From the NCBI GenBank assembly GCA_016787805.1, contig JAEUTY010000038.1:62001-126000 (forward strand): a DNA stretch of 64,000 nucleotides, in the 5' to 3' direction. A program made the position numbers and the translations under genes. This DNA comes from Flavobacterium sp. Its GTDB lineage: Bacteria; Bacteroidota; Bacteroidia; Flavobacteriales; Flavobacteriaceae. This document shows positions 17,329-26,888 of the stretch, piece after piece. How positions within the stretch are numbered: position 1 is the stretch's first letter; each line of letters starts with the position of its first letter. The notes below the pieces were generated by a model. That model was not told where the DNA came from, made no database searches, and was given only the letters and a program-made list of their open reading frames with translations.

Positions 17329-18147
17329 TTAGAAATAAATTCCGCCGCCAAGCGAAATAAAGTTATAAGTTGGTTGTGCAATTTTGAGATGTTCAAAACC
17401 AATAGAAAAAAAGTAATTGTTGAGATGGTATTTGGGTTTGAATTCAAAAAAATTAACTGGTTGCGAATTGATTTTACTCCATTTGGCTGAGCCTAAAAAA
17501 CTGATGTGATTTCCCATAAAATATTCCGCATTCAAACCATAAGAAAATCCTGCTTTCTGAACATCATTGGCTACATAAACAGCACCCAATGTCCAACCTA
17601 AATTGAATTTTTCAAAACGAATTCGATCGTAAGCAAAATTAAATTGGTAGAGCGACAAACTGTTGGTTGATCCATCAAAAGCATCTTTTTCATACAAATG
17701 ATGGTAATCGGCTTGCAGATAAAAATACTGAAAAGGTCGAATTTTAACTTTTAAGTGATTGCCTAATAAATTTTGATTGTTGTAAATGAATTCGTCTTCC
17801 AAATCGAGTCGGAATTCATTCTCTTTGATTGTGTCAGTAGCATATTTTTCAAAATTCCCCGACTTCCCATTGTAATAAGGATACATACTTAAATTGCTGT
17901 ACAAATGATTTTCATGTTGATAATCTCCAAGCATTGAATAGTAAACCACTCCAAAGGCAATTTTGAAAGCTACTTCTGTAAAAATTCCACTTTCTGAACT
18001 TTGAGTATTTCGTGATGAGGTAGAAGTTGTTGTGTTGTTTTTTGCAGAGCTTTCTTGCGTTAGCGCTTTTTTTGATTTTTCAATTTTGTCTTGCGCAAAA
18101 GTCATTGAGCAGCTAAGCAGCAACAGTAAGAACATTTTTTTTTTCAT
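17329..18147 (-). CDS. Uncharacterised outer-membrane barrel protein of the feo operon
   Basis: The 272-residue protein has a signal peptide (MKKKMFLLLL to TFAQ), a Ser/Thr/Asn-rich linker and then alternating aromatic beta strands. It ends GGGIYF with a terminal Phe, as outer-membrane barrels do. I took the ATG at 18147. A 46-codon extension upstream would run into feoB and lacks a signal peptide. It begins 11 bases after the feoB stop, so it is in the feo transcript. I do not recognise a named family. Position suggests an outer-membrane route or sensor for Fe2+, but this is inference. Confidence 0.7.
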   Translation of the reverse strand: MKKKMFLLLLLSCSMTFAQDKIEKSKKALTQESSAKNNTTTSTSSRNTQSSESGIFTEVAFKIAFGVVYYSMLGDYQHENHLYSNLSMYPYYNGKSGNFEKYATDTIKENEFRLDLEDEFIYNNQNLLGNHLKVKIRPFQYFYLQADYHHLYEKDAFDGSTNSLSLYQFNFAYDRIRFEKFNLGWTLGAVYVANDVQKAGFSYGLNAEYFMGNHISFLGSAKWSKINSQPVNFFEFKPKYHLNNYFFSIGFEHLKIAQPTYNFISLGGGIYF

Positions 18148-18158
18148 ACTAAGCTCAA

Positions 18159-20264
18159 TTATTTTAAAAATTGATACGTTAAAAGTGCCGTTAGATAAGC
18201 AAAACCACTCATAAAAACCAATTGAATAATGGGCCATTTCCATGAATTCGTTTCTTTTTTTACAATAGCCAGTGTACTTACACATTGCATCGCAAAAGCA
18301 TAAAAAATCAATAACGAAATTCCTGTAGGAAAATTAAATACTTTGTTTCCATCCGAATGCACTTCTTCGGCCATGCGGTTTTTGATGGTATCTTCTTCTT
18401 CGCTGTGACTTCCAACACTGTAAATTGTGGCTAAAGTTCCCACAAAAACTTCGCGTGCAGCAAACGAACTGACCACTGCAACACCAATTTTCCAATCGTA
18501 ACCCAATGGTTTGATAACAGGTTCGATGGATTTTCCGATGATTCCTATGTACGAATGTTCAAGTTTATAGGAACTCACGGCATTGTCCAATTGGTCTTGA
18601 TTGTAGGTAATGTTTTTCGCTTGAATTTGTTTTTTGACGATGTCTTCGGCTTTTCCGAAATCGTTACTTGGACCGTGTGAGCCTAAAAACCATAATACAA
18701 TTGACAATGCTAAAATGATTTTCCCTGCTCCAAAAACAAAGGCTTTGGTTTTTTCCAACACATTAATTGCCACATTTTTAAACATTGGAATTTTGTAGCC
18801 CGGCATTTCAACCACAAAATAAGATTTCGATTGAATTTTGAGTATTTTATTCAAAATATAAGCGGAAAAAATCGCCATTCCAAAGCCCAAAAGATACAAT
18901 GTCATTAACGTCAATCCTTGTAAACTAATGAAACCCAACACTCTTTTTTCGGGAATGATTAAAGCAATCAAAATGGCGTAAACAGGCAATCGGGCCGAAC
19001 AAGTAATAAAAGGTGTGACTAAAATAGTAATGAGACGTTCTTTCCAATTTTCGATGTTTCGCGCACTCATAATAGCCGGAATGGCACAAGCTGTACCCGA
19101 AATTAAAGGCACGATGCTTTTGCCTGACAATCCGTAACGTCGCATGATTTTATCCATTAAAAAAACCACGCGACTCATGTAACCACTTTCTTCCAAAACG
19201 GAAATGAACAAGAATAAAAAAGCAATTTGTGGAATAAAAATCAAGATGCCACCAATTCCGGGAATGATGCCTTCGCTGATTAAATTGGTGAATTCGCCAG
19301 CTGGCAAATGGGTTTTGGTATACGAAGCTAAATTGGCAAACGAACTGTCAATAAAATCCATCGGAACGCTCGACCAATCGAAAATGGATTGAAAAATACC
19401 AAATAAAATGAATAAGAAAATGGCGTAACCAAAAATTTTGTGCGTCAATACGCGATCAAGTTTGGCTCGTAAATCGGTTGCTTTGGAGCGGTCAATTTTT
19501 TGCCCAACTTTCAAAGTGTCATTGATAAATTGGTAGCGTTTGATGGTTTCTTTTTGTTGTAATAAGCGCAAATCTGCATGCGATTTGGTGAACGAACTTT
19601 TCATTTCATTTCGATCCAAATTCAAGAAATTTACATCTTGCGTAATGACCAACCAAAGTTTGTAAACCAATTGATTTGGGAAAGCTCTACGAAGTTTATC
19701 GAAGTATTCCGTATCGATAGAAGAAGCATTCAAACAAGGTTCGGTTGAAATGGATTGATAGTTCAGAATGAGTTCCTTAATCTTTTCTATTCCAATATTT
19801 TTTCTCGAACTCACCAATGCAATTTTGGTTTTGAGTTGTTCTTCTAAAAACGAAACATCCAATTCAATTCCTTTTAATTTCATTCGGTCACTCATGTTGA
19901 TAACCAAAATCACAGGAATCTCTAAATCTTTGATTTGGGTAAAAAGAAGTAAGTTGCGCTTTAAATTTTCAACTTCAGAAACTACAACAACGACATCGGG
20001 GAAATGCTCGTCGTTTTTGTTCAACATCAATTCGATGACCACATTTTCATCAATAGAATTGGCATTCAAACTGTACGTTCCGGGTAAATCTAATATAGTT
20101 GCTTTGACATTCTTGGATAATTTGCAGTAGCCAATTTTTTTCTCAACAGTAATTCCTGGGTAATTTCCCACTTGTTGATGCAATCCTGTTAGTTGATTAA
20201 ATACTGAAGTTTTTCCAGTATTTGGATTGCCAATTAGCGCTACTTTAATTGTTTTGTGTGCCAT
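18159..20264 (-). CDS. feoB: Ferrous iron transporter FeoB
   Basis: The 701-residue inner-membrane Fe2+ importer has an N-terminal G-protein domain with P-loop GNPNTGKTS (residues 12-20), switch/G3 LDLPGTYSL and G4 NMSD. Two gate (nucleoside-recognition) regions follow, including a SGTACAIPAIMSARN segment and a C-terminal helix pair. Length and motifs are complete. The ATG at 20264 is preferred over an adjacent TTG at 20267. It starts 3 bases after the feoA stop. The unit continues into a barrel protein and the Cys-rich peptide. A promoter and a putative DtxR-type operator lie before feoA, consistent with repression by iron or manganese. Confidence 0.96.
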   Translation of the reverse strand: MAHKTIKVALIGNPNTGKTSVFNQLTGLHQQVGNYPGITVEKKIGYCKLSKNVKATILDLPGTYSLNANSIDENVVIELMLNKNDEHFPDVVVVVSEVENLKRNLLLFTQIKDLEIPVILVINMSDRMKLKGIELDVSFLEEQLKTKIALVSSRKNIGIEKIKELILNYQSISTEPCLNASSIDTEYFDKLRRAFPNQLVYKLWLVITQDVNFLNLDRNEMKSSFTKSHADLRLLQQKETIKRYQFINDTLKVGQKIDRSKATDLRAKLDRVLTHKIFGYAIFLFILFGIFQSIFDWSSVPMDFIDSSFANLASYTKTHLPAGEFTNLISEGIIPGIGGILIFIPQIAFLFLFISVLEESGYMSRVVFLMDKIMRRYGLSGKSIVPLISGTACAIPAIMSARNIENWKERLITILVTPFITCSARLPVYAILIALIIPEKRVLGFISLQGLTLMTLYLLGFGMAIFSAYILNKILKIQSKSYFVVEMPGYKIPMFKNVAINVLEKTKAFVFGAGKIILALSIVLWFLGSHGPSNDFGKAEDIVKKQIQAKNITYNQDQLDNAVSSYKLEHSYIGIIGKSIEPVIKPLGYDWKIGVAVVSSFAAREVFVGTLATIYSVGSHSEEEDTIKNRMAEEVHSDGNKVFNFPTGISLLIFYAFAMQCVSTLAIVKKETNSWKWPIIQLVFMSGFAYLTALLTYQFLK

Positions 20265-20267
20265 CAA

Positions 20268-20501
20268 CTAGTTGTTTTCAAGAGTAATTTCGATGGCTTT
20301 GGCCGTTTCAAGGCGAATGGCAACATGCGAATCGTTGATGTTAAAATACAAAGGATCTCCGAAAGGAGCAATTTGAATTAATTCGACCCAATTGCCCGGC
20401 AAGCAACCCATTTCAAGTAACTTAAGCGGAATTTCATCAATTTTCAGATCAGAAATGATGCCTTTTTGTCCGATTTTGAGTTGATTTAACGTTGGATTCA
20501 C
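20268..20501 (-). CDS. feoA: Ferrous iron transport protein A (FeoA)
   Basis: The 77-residue SH3-like cytoplasmic protein partners FeoB. Recognised features are LKIGQKGIISDL, a central LLEMGCLPGNWVELIQIAPFGDP and SHVAIRLETAKAIEI. The start is a GTG at 20501; the frame is closed by a TAA just upstream, so no ATG start is available. The bases AAAAGG abut the start directly. FeoA is thought to modulate FeoB. It is first in the feo unit, and the putative operator ends 7 bases before its start codon. Confidence 0.93.
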   Translation of the reverse strand: MNPTLNQLKIGQKGIISDLKIDEIPLKLLEMGCLPGNWVELIQIAPFGDPLYFNINDSHVAIRLETAKAIEITLENN

Positions 20502-20507
20502 CTTTTA

Positions 20508-20523
20508 TTTAGATTGAATTAAA
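20508..20523. promoter_or_regulatory. Putative DtxR/MntR-type operator at feoA
   Basis: TTTAG, six bases, then TTAAA matches the TTTAG-N6-CTAAA repeat found at 15662-15681 with one mismatch and the same spacing. It sits between the -7 box and the feoA start, at the expected transcription start. Confidence 0.45.
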
Positions 20524-20526
20524 ATA

Positions 20527-20534
20527 CAAAAGTA
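20527..20534 (-). promoter_or_regulatory. Promoter -7 box for feoAB
   Basis: TACTTTTG on the minus strand matches TAnnTTTG and lies 25 bases upstream of the feoA start. No convincing -33 element is seen at the usual spacing. Confidence 0.5.
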
Positions 20535-20609
20535 GGAATTTGAGATGTAAAAGAGATGATTTTTGTCAAGTTTAATAAAAATATAGATTTTGTCTAGTTT
20601 GCCAAACAC

Positions 20610-21305
20610 TTACTTTTCTTCTTCACAAAGAAACAGAATATCTTCAAGTAATTGTTTCACATTTTTTATTCCAGATTCTGTCGGTTGGTCCAAATTGGTT
20701 CCGTCGTAAAATCCGCGAACTCTTCGTTTAGAATCGACTAAGATGAAATTTTCAGTGTGAACCATATCGTACAATTCATCTGGTTTTCCTGTTTTTACCG
20801 CTAAGTACGATTTACGAGCAATGTAATAGATGTCTTTTTTATCACCAGTAACCAAGTTCCATTTGGAGTCGATAACCCCTTTTTTGAGCGCATATTGTTT
20901 CAATACGGGAACCGAATCGATATCGGGTGTAACCGAGTGAGACAGCAGCATCACTTTTGGATTGTTTTTGATTTGACTTTGCAACCAAACCATATTATTA
21001 GTCATTTTCGGACAAATTGTTGGGCAAGTTGTAAAGAAAAAATCGGCCACATAAATTTTTCCTTCGTAGTCTTTTTGAGTAATTGTTTTTCCGTTTTGAT
21101 TGATGAATTTAAAATCGGCAATTGTATGTTTATTAGCAACATATTGAACGGTTGAATCAACTAGTTCAGGATTTACATCGCTTGGATTGTAAATTAGTAG
21201 CTTTTTCGATGGTTTTAAAACCGAATAAAATAATGAAATGGTTATAATGGAAAATACAATAAAAAATCCAACAAAGATTTTGTACTTTTTAAGAAAAGGA
21301 ATCAT
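20610..21305 (-). CDS. SCO1/SenC family copper chaperone
   Basis: The 231-residue protein is anchored by one N-terminal membrane helix (about residues 10-30) with a thioredoxin-fold domain outside. The copper ligands C94 and C98 are in TTCPTICPK, and the partner His is in DMVHTENFILVD. SCO proteins deliver copper to the CuA site of cytochrome c oxidase or act as thiol-disulfide reductases. The ATG at 21305 was chosen over a TTG six codons upstream. It stands alone between the feo genes and the divergent T9SS-substrate gene. The oxidase it would serve is not in the window. Confidence 0.9.
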   Translation of the reverse strand: MIPFLKKYKIFVGFFIVFSIITISLFYSVLKPSKKLLIYNPSDVNPELVDSTVQYVANKHTIADFKFINQNGKTITQKDYEGKIYVADFFFTTCPTICPKMTNNMVWLQSQIKNNPKVMLLSHSVTPDIDSVPVLKQYALKKGVIDSKWNLVTGDKKDIYYIARKSYLAVKTGKPDELYDMVHTENFILVDSKRRVRGFYDGTNLDQPTESGIKNVKQLLEDILFLCEEEK

Positions 21306-21394
21306 GCTAAAAAATTTCTGCAAATTTAAATAAACATCTGTTAATTATATGTACAACCAATGTTAAAGAGTCGTACAACTTTAGTTTATTTCTT

Positions 21395-21402
21395 TATATT
21401 TG
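21395..21402 (+). promoter_or_regulatory. Promoter -7 box for the T9SS-exported BNR protein
   Basis: TATATTTG matches TAnnTTTG and lies 16 bases before the ATG at 21419. No clear -33 box is seen. Confidence 0.5.
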
Positions 21403-21418
21403 GAAAAAATTAACTATT

Positions 21419-24400
21419 ATGAAGAAAATTTCACTTTTCGCTTTGTTTTTGTTAACAACCTTGAGTTATTCGCAATACAATGCTAAAGCTCCTTGGATGA
21501 ATGATAATGAAGTAGCTAAAAAGTCAGAAACCACAATCGATGACTTAGTTACGCTATTCAATGCTTATTGGGAAACTCATGATAAAAGTAAAAAAGGAAG
21601 TGGTTATAAGCCTTTTATGCGATGGGAAAATCATTGGAGAAACAAAACCAATAGCCAAGGTTATTTGATAACGCCACAACAAATGTGGGATGCTTTTAAT
21701 GCTAAAAAAAGGCAATCGTTACAACGCAATTCAAATGCAACACTATCTGCAGTGAGCAATTGGGAATCGGTTGGGCCGTTTACACATACCAACACAGGTT
21801 CTTGGTCATCGGGTCAAGGGCGCGTGAATACTATTTTAGTTGATCCCAACAATGCAGCTACAGTGTATATGGGCACTCCTGCTGGAGGAATTTGGAAATC
21901 AACCAACAACGGCGATGCTTGGACTCCTCTTGGTGATAATTTACCACAAATTGGTGTGTCAGGAATAGCAGTTGATTACGCTAATTCTAATACCATATAT
22001 ATTGCAACTGGAGATTGCGACGCGGCGGATACTTACTCAGTTGGTGTTTTGAAATCTACAAATGGTGGTTTGACTTGGAATACAACAGGTTTAAGTTTTT
22101 CAAATACAGATACTTTTGCGGGCGATATTTTAATTCACCCAACCGATTCGAACATGCTTTGGGTGGCTACTAGTGACGGAATTTACAGAACGACTAATGC
22201 TGGAGCAACATGGACGCAAGTACAAACGGGCGATTTTTCTCAAGGTAGAATACGATTAAAACCAGGAACTCCATCAACCGTTTATGCGGTTTCAAATAAT
22301 CGATTTTATCGTTCAATTAATTCGGGAGCAACATTCTCAATGATAACAACTGGATTACCATCAAGCTCAGGCCGATTATTGTTGGATGTAACTCCAGCAA
22401 ATTCAGAATATATATACATTTTAAGCGCCACTTCTGGCTATGGTTTTCAAGGAATTTACCGTTCAACAAATGGTGGAAGCAATTGGACTAAAACATCCGA
22501 TAACACCAATATTTTTGAATCATCACAAGCGTGGTATGATTTAGCTCTTGCAGTATCAACCACCAATGCAAATGAAGTTTACACAGGTTGTTTAAATGTT
22601 TGGAAATCTACTAATGGTGGAGCTACTTCAACTAAAATTAATAATTGGAATGATCCAAATGCAGCAGCTTACACTCATGCAGATATTCATTATTTACGAT
22701 GTTTTGCAAACAAATTATATTGTGGCAGCGATGGCGGAATTTATGTTTCTGAAGACAACGCCAATTCGTTTGCCGATAAAACGGCTACAGCTCAAATAGG
22801 ACAGTTTTATAGAATTTCTGTTTCCAAACAAACAGCTTCTAAAATGGTAGGTGGTTTACAAGACAATGGAGGATATGCATACAGCAACGGTCAATGGAAA
22901 AACTATTATGGCGCTGATGGAATGGATACTGCTGTACATCCAACCAATAGTAATTTGTTTTACGGGTTTATTCAAAGTGGTGGAAATATGTACATAAGTA
23001 ATGATGGAGGAAACACATTATCTTCTTCGGTTGGTGCGCCAGGAGGAGAAAATGGTAATTGGATAACTCCTTTAGCAATGAATTCTGCCGGAGAACTTTT
23101 CTCTGGATATACTAATTTGTACAAATTAAATGGTTCCAATTGGCAACAACAAAACAATACCGCATTTAACGGAAATACTCTTGAAGTAATAGCTATTGAT
23201 CCTAACAATGACAACAATATGTATGTTGCTGATGGGAATAATTTCTTTAAAAGCACTGATAAAGGACTAACGTTTTCATCGGTATATTTTGCTCCAGCTG
23301 ATATAACTTCTATAGATGTACATTCTTCTAATAGTAATATTATTTATATTACTACTTCAGGAATAGATGGCGAAGCCTTAATGTCGACTGATGGAGGAAA
23401 TTCTTTTAATTCGATATCTGAGGGATTACCAAGTATTGGAAAAAATGTAATTGTTCACCAAGGAAGAAATTCGGATAATCCTTTGTATTTAGGTACAAGT
23501 CTAGGAGTTTACTATCGTGATGATACCATGACACAATGGGAACCTTTTGATACTAATTTACCTAATGTTTCAGTTTCTGATTTAGAAATTAATTTAGAAG
23601 ATGCTAAAATTGTTGCAGCAACTTATGGAAGAGGAATTTGGCAATCATCTATTCCTGTTCAAATTCCAGCCAATGATGTTAAACTAACAGAAATAGTTAA
23701 TCCTTCTTCGGTAAATATAAATTGTAATAGCGATGTTGCTCCTCAAGTTACAGTTAAAAACAATGGTCAAAATCCAATTACAACCATTAACTTTGATTAT
23801 GCTTACAACGCAGTACCTTACAATTATTCTTGGAGCGGAAATTTAAATCCAAACGAATCAACTTTGATTACCTTACCTACTGTTTCATTAGCTAAAGGAG
23901 CTTACAGTTTTGAAATTACATCAAACATCCCAAATGACGCCTATTCTGATAATAATTCGGCGCAAGGTGTTTTCTATATTAATGATTCAGGAACTGTTAA
24001 TCTAACCAATACATTTGAGAATACTTCAGATGATTTATTAGAAAATGATGAGGGAAGCGCTACTGGGATATGGACTAGAGATGTAAAAACAGGTGGACTT
24101 TTAGCAACAGGCTCTAATAAAGTTTATACCACAAACACATCAGGTAATTATCCTGATATGATTAAATCGTTCTTAGTGTCAGAATGTTACGATTTGACGC
24201 AACTGGCAAACCCACAAATCAGCTTTAAATTGGCTTATGATTTAGAAAACAACTGGGATATTCTATATGTACAATATTCAACCAATCTTGGTCAAACATG
24301 GGAAGTTTTAGGTTCAATGGGAACCAATTGGTACAATAGTGATAGAACTCCAGATACATCGGGAACAGACTGTTACAATTGTGTTGGAGCTCAATGGACA

Positions 24401-24808
24401 GGAACCAATAGTGATTTACTTACTTACAACTATCTGCTTTCTGATTTTAACTCGGAAACAAATATCATTTTTAGATTTGTTTTTCAATCTGATCAATCTG
24501 TTGTAGCACAGGGAGTTGTGATTGATGATTTTCTAATTAGCGGCACACTATCAAATGCCAATTTTGACATCAATGATTTAACTATTTATCCCAATCCTTC
24601 TAATGGCATTTTCAACATTGCTAAAAACGATATTGCAATTGATAGTATAGAGGTTTTTGATGTATTAGGGAAAAAGATGGGAGTAAAAATTAACAACCAA
24701 AACAGTAACAATTTGGAATTGGACTTGACTAATGTTTCAACTGGAATTTATTTTGTTAAAATTCAATCTAATAGCCAAATAACAACAAAAAAAATAACCA
24801 AAAAGTAA
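21419..24808 (+). CDS. Large T9SS-exported protein with BNR/VPS10-like propeller repeats
   Basis: The 1129-residue protein has a signal peptide (ends SYSQYNA). About residues 120-750 form a propeller-like region with many sialidase/BNR-type turns (STNGGLTWN, TNAGATWTQ, STDKGLTFS), similar to VPS10/sortilin-type and glycoside-hydrolase 74-like propellers. A beta-sandwich region with CARDB-like sequence follows, then a type A T9SS sorting domain in the last 80 residues (LTIYPNPSNGIFNI through GIYFVKIQS and Lys-rich end). It should be secreted or anchored on the cell surface. Enzyme activity cannot be assigned, because BNR turns occur in sialidases, xyloglucanases and non-enzymes. The M13 peptidase follows after 2 bases, so they are co-transcribed. 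Confidence 0.85.
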   Translation: MKKISLFALFLLTTLSYSQYNAKAPWMNDNEVAKKSETTIDDLVTLFNAYWETHDKSKKGSGYKPFMRWENHWRNKTNSQGYLITPQQMWDAFNAKKRQSLQRNSNATLSAVSNWESVGPFTHTNTGSWSSGQGRVNTILVDPNNAATVYMGTPAGGIWKSTNNGDAWTPLGDNLPQIGVSGIAVDYANSNTIYIATGDCDAADTYSVGVLKSTNGGLTWNTTGLSFSNTDTFAGDILIHPTDSNMLWVATSDGIYRTTNAGATWTQVQTGDFSQGRIRLKPGTPSTVYAVSNNRFYRSINSGATFSMITTGLPSSSGRLLLDVTPANSEYIYILSATSGYGFQGIYRSTNGGSNWTKTSDNTNIFESSQAWYDLALAVSTTNANEVYTGCLNVWKSTNGGATSTKINNWNDPNAAAYTHADIHYLRCFANKLYCGSDGGIYVSEDNANSFADKTATAQIGQFYRISVSKQTASKMVGGLQDNGGYAYSNGQWKNYYGADGMDTAVHPTNSNLFYGFIQSGGNMYISNDGGNTLSSSVGAPGGENGNWITPLAMNSAGELFSGYTNLYKLNGSNWQQQNNTAFNGNTLEVIAIDPNNDNNMYVADGNNFFKSTDKGLTFSSVYFAPADITSIDVHSSNSNIIYITTSGIDGEALMSTDGGNSFNSISEGLPSIGKNVIVHQGRNSDNPLYLGTSLGVYYRDDTMTQWEPFDTNLPNVSVSDLEINLEDAKIVAATYGRGIWQSSIPVQIPANDVKLTEIVNPSSVNINCNSDVAPQVTVKNNGQNPITTINFDYAYNAVPYNYSWSGNLNPNESTLITLPTVSLAKGAYSFEITSNIPNDAYSDNNSAQGVFYINDSGTVNLTNTFENTSDDLLENDEGSATGIWTRDVKTGGLLATGSNKVYTTNTSGNYPDMIKSFLVSECYDLTQLANPQISFKLAYDLENNWDILYVQYSTNLGQTWEVLGSMGTNWYNSDRTPDTSGTDCYNCVGAQWTGTNSDLLTYNYLLSDFNSETNIIFRFVFQSDQSVVAQGVVIDDFLISGTLSNANFDINDLTIYPNPSNGIFNIAKNDIAIDSIEVFDVLGKKMGVKINNQNSNNLELDLTNVSTGIYFVKIQSNSQITTKKITKK

Positions 24809-24810
24809 TC

Positions 24811-26850
24811 ATGAACAACAAATATCTCATTGTACTTTGCTCTTTATTTGTATTAAGCTCTAGTATAGCTCAACAAAAAAATCCAGGAATTAATCTAGAA
24901 TTCATGGATAAAAACGTAAAACCTGGCGATGATTTTTTCAGATACGTTAATGGTTTATGGTTTGACAAAACAGAAATTCCTAGTGATAGAGTGCGTTGGG
25001 GAAGTTTTGATGAATTGCGTCAAAATACTGATAAAGATGCTCTGGCTATTTTGAAAGAAGCGGTCAACAACAAAAAACTAGATCCAAAATCAGATCAAGC
25101 AAAAGCAGTAAAAGTGTATACTACTTACATGGATACGATTGCAAGAAATAAATTGGGCGTAAAACCTATTTTACCAACATTAGCCAAAATCAATGCGGTC
25201 AAAACAGTCCAAGATGTTAACAATCTAATTATAGAAATGGCTCCTGTAGGAGGAATTGGTTTTTACGGAATTAACGTTAATCCTGATGCCAAAAACAGCA
25301 ACAAAAACATCGTGAATATTGGTTTGGGAAGCTTAGGGTTACCTGACCGAGATTATTATGTTTCGGATGATGCTGATTCAAAAGAAAAAAGACAAAAATA
25401 CGTGATTCACGTTGCACGTATGTTGAAATTCTTAGGATTAAACGATCAACAAGCTCAGGCTGATGCAGAAAAAGTACTTGCTTTAGAAACCGAATTAGCT
25501 ACTCCAAGATTGAATCGCGTTGAACGCAGAGATCGCAGAAAAACTTACAACATGATGACGGTGGCTGATTTGCAAAAATTAACTCCAGCTGTCGATTGGC
25601 AAAAATACATTTCAAGTGTTGGAATTAAAACAGTAGATTCTTTGAACGTGTCGCAACCCAAATACATGACGGCGTTGCAAACTATCTTTGACGCTAAAAA
25701 AATTGATGATTGGAAGGCTTATTTGCGTTGGACTCTAATTAACAAATCTTCCGACGTTTTAACAACTGAAATCGAATTAGCTAGTTGGGAATTCTACAGC
25801 CAAACCTTGCAAGGCGCCAAAAAACAACGTCCAAGAGATGAGCGTGCTTTACAAGTAGTAAACGGAACTGTGGGTGAAGCCTTAGGAAAATTATATGTAG
25901 CGAAGAAATTCCCTGCAGAAGCCAAAGAAAAAGCCAAAAAAATGATTGATAATGTTTTTCTAGCTTTTGAAAACAGAATCAATAATTTACCTTGGATGAC
26001 ACCTGAAACGCGTAAAGGAGCGATTGAAAAATTAAGAAAATCAAAGGTTAAAATTGGTTATCCTGATAAATGGAAAGATTATTCGAAATTGGTTATCAAA
26101 AGCAAAGAAGAAGGCGGAAGCTATTATGAAAACATGCAAAATGTTTCGAAATGGGGTTTCCAACAAAATATTGAAGATTTAGAAAAACCAGTTGATAAAA
26201 CACGTTGGGGAATGTCGCCACAAACAGTTAATGCATATTACAATCCAACCAATAATGAAATTGTTTTCCCGGCCGCCATTTTACAACCGCCATTTTACGA
26301 TTACAAAGCCGATGAAGCAGTAAATTATGGTGGAATTGGAGCTGTAATTGGCCACGAAATTTCACATGGTTTTGACGATTCGGGCTCGCGTTACAATGCC
26401 GATGGTAATTTAGTGAATTGGTGGACTGAAGACGATTTGAAACAATTCACAGGTTTGGGTGGCGCATTAGCTGCACAATATAGCGCTTTAGAGCCGCTTC
26501 CAGGCACTTTTGTAGATGGTAAATTTACCTTAGGTGAAAACATTGGTGACTTAGGCGGAATCAATGCAGCTTACGATGGTTTGCAATTGTACTTAAAAGC
26601 AAACGGAAACCCAGGTTTAATTGATGGTTATACGCCAGAACAACGATTGTTTATCTCGTGGGCAACAATTTGGAGAAGTAAAGCACGTGACGAAGCAATA
26701 AAAAATCAAGTGAAAACTGACCCACACTCTCCCGGAATGTACCGCGCTTATGTGCCGCTACTCAATGTAGATGAGTTTTACAAAGCCTTTGACATTAAAG
26801 AAACGGACAAATTATATGTAAAACCAGAAAATCGAGTTAAAATCTGGTAA
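24811..26850 (+). CDS. M13 (neprilysin-like) metallopeptidase
   Basis: The 679-residue secreted zinc peptidase has a signal peptide ending SIAQQ. The zinc motif is HEISH (H515, E516, H519), the third ligand is in GENIGDLGG, and the substrate-binding NAYYNP motif is near residue 471. N-terminal M13 features (PGDDFFRYVNGLWF) and the length are typical. M13 enzymes trim oligopeptides in the periplasm or outside the cell. It lies immediately after the T9SS protein and is followed by an intrinsic terminator, so the two genes form one unit. Confidence 0.95.
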   Translation: MNNKYLIVLCSLFVLSSSIAQQKNPGINLEFMDKNVKPGDDFFRYVNGLWFDKTEIPSDRVRWGSFDELRQNTDKDALAILKEAVNNKKLDPKSDQAKAVKVYTTYMDTIARNKLGVKPILPTLAKINAVKTVQDVNNLIIEMAPVGGIGFYGINVNPDAKNSNKNIVNIGLGSLGLPDRDYYVSDDADSKEKRQKYVIHVARMLKFLGLNDQQAQADAEKVLALETELATPRLNRVERRDRRKTYNMMTVADLQKLTPAVDWQKYISSVGIKTVDSLNVSQPKYMTALQTIFDAKKIDDWKAYLRWTLINKSSDVLTTEIELASWEFYSQTLQGAKKQRPRDERALQVVNGTVGEALGKLYVAKKFPAEAKEKAKKMIDNVFLAFENRINNLPWMTPETRKGAIEKLRKSKVKIGYPDKWKDYSKLVIKSKEEGGSYYENMQNVSKWGFQQNIEDLEKPVDKTRWGMSPQTVNAYYNPTNNEIVFPAAILQPPFYDYKADEAVNYGGIGAVIGHEISHGFDDSGSRYNADGNLVNWWTEDDLKQFTGLGGALAAQYSALEPLPGTFVDGKFTLGENIGDLGGINAAYDGLQLYLKANGNPGLIDGYTPEQRLFISWATIWRSKARDEAIKNQVKTDPHSPGMYRAYVPLLNVDEFYKAFDIKETDKLYVKPENRVKIW

Positions 26851-26860
26851 AAGATAAATC

Positions 26861-26888
26861 AAAACCTCAAGCTAATTCTTGGGGTTTT
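26861..26888 (+). terminator. Intrinsic terminator after the M13 peptidase gene
   Basis: AAAACCTCAAG pairs with CTTGGGGTTTT (11 bp, one G-U) around a 6-base loop and is followed by a T-run on the plus strand. It overlaps the last codons of the convergent membrane-protein gene. Confidence 0.75.
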
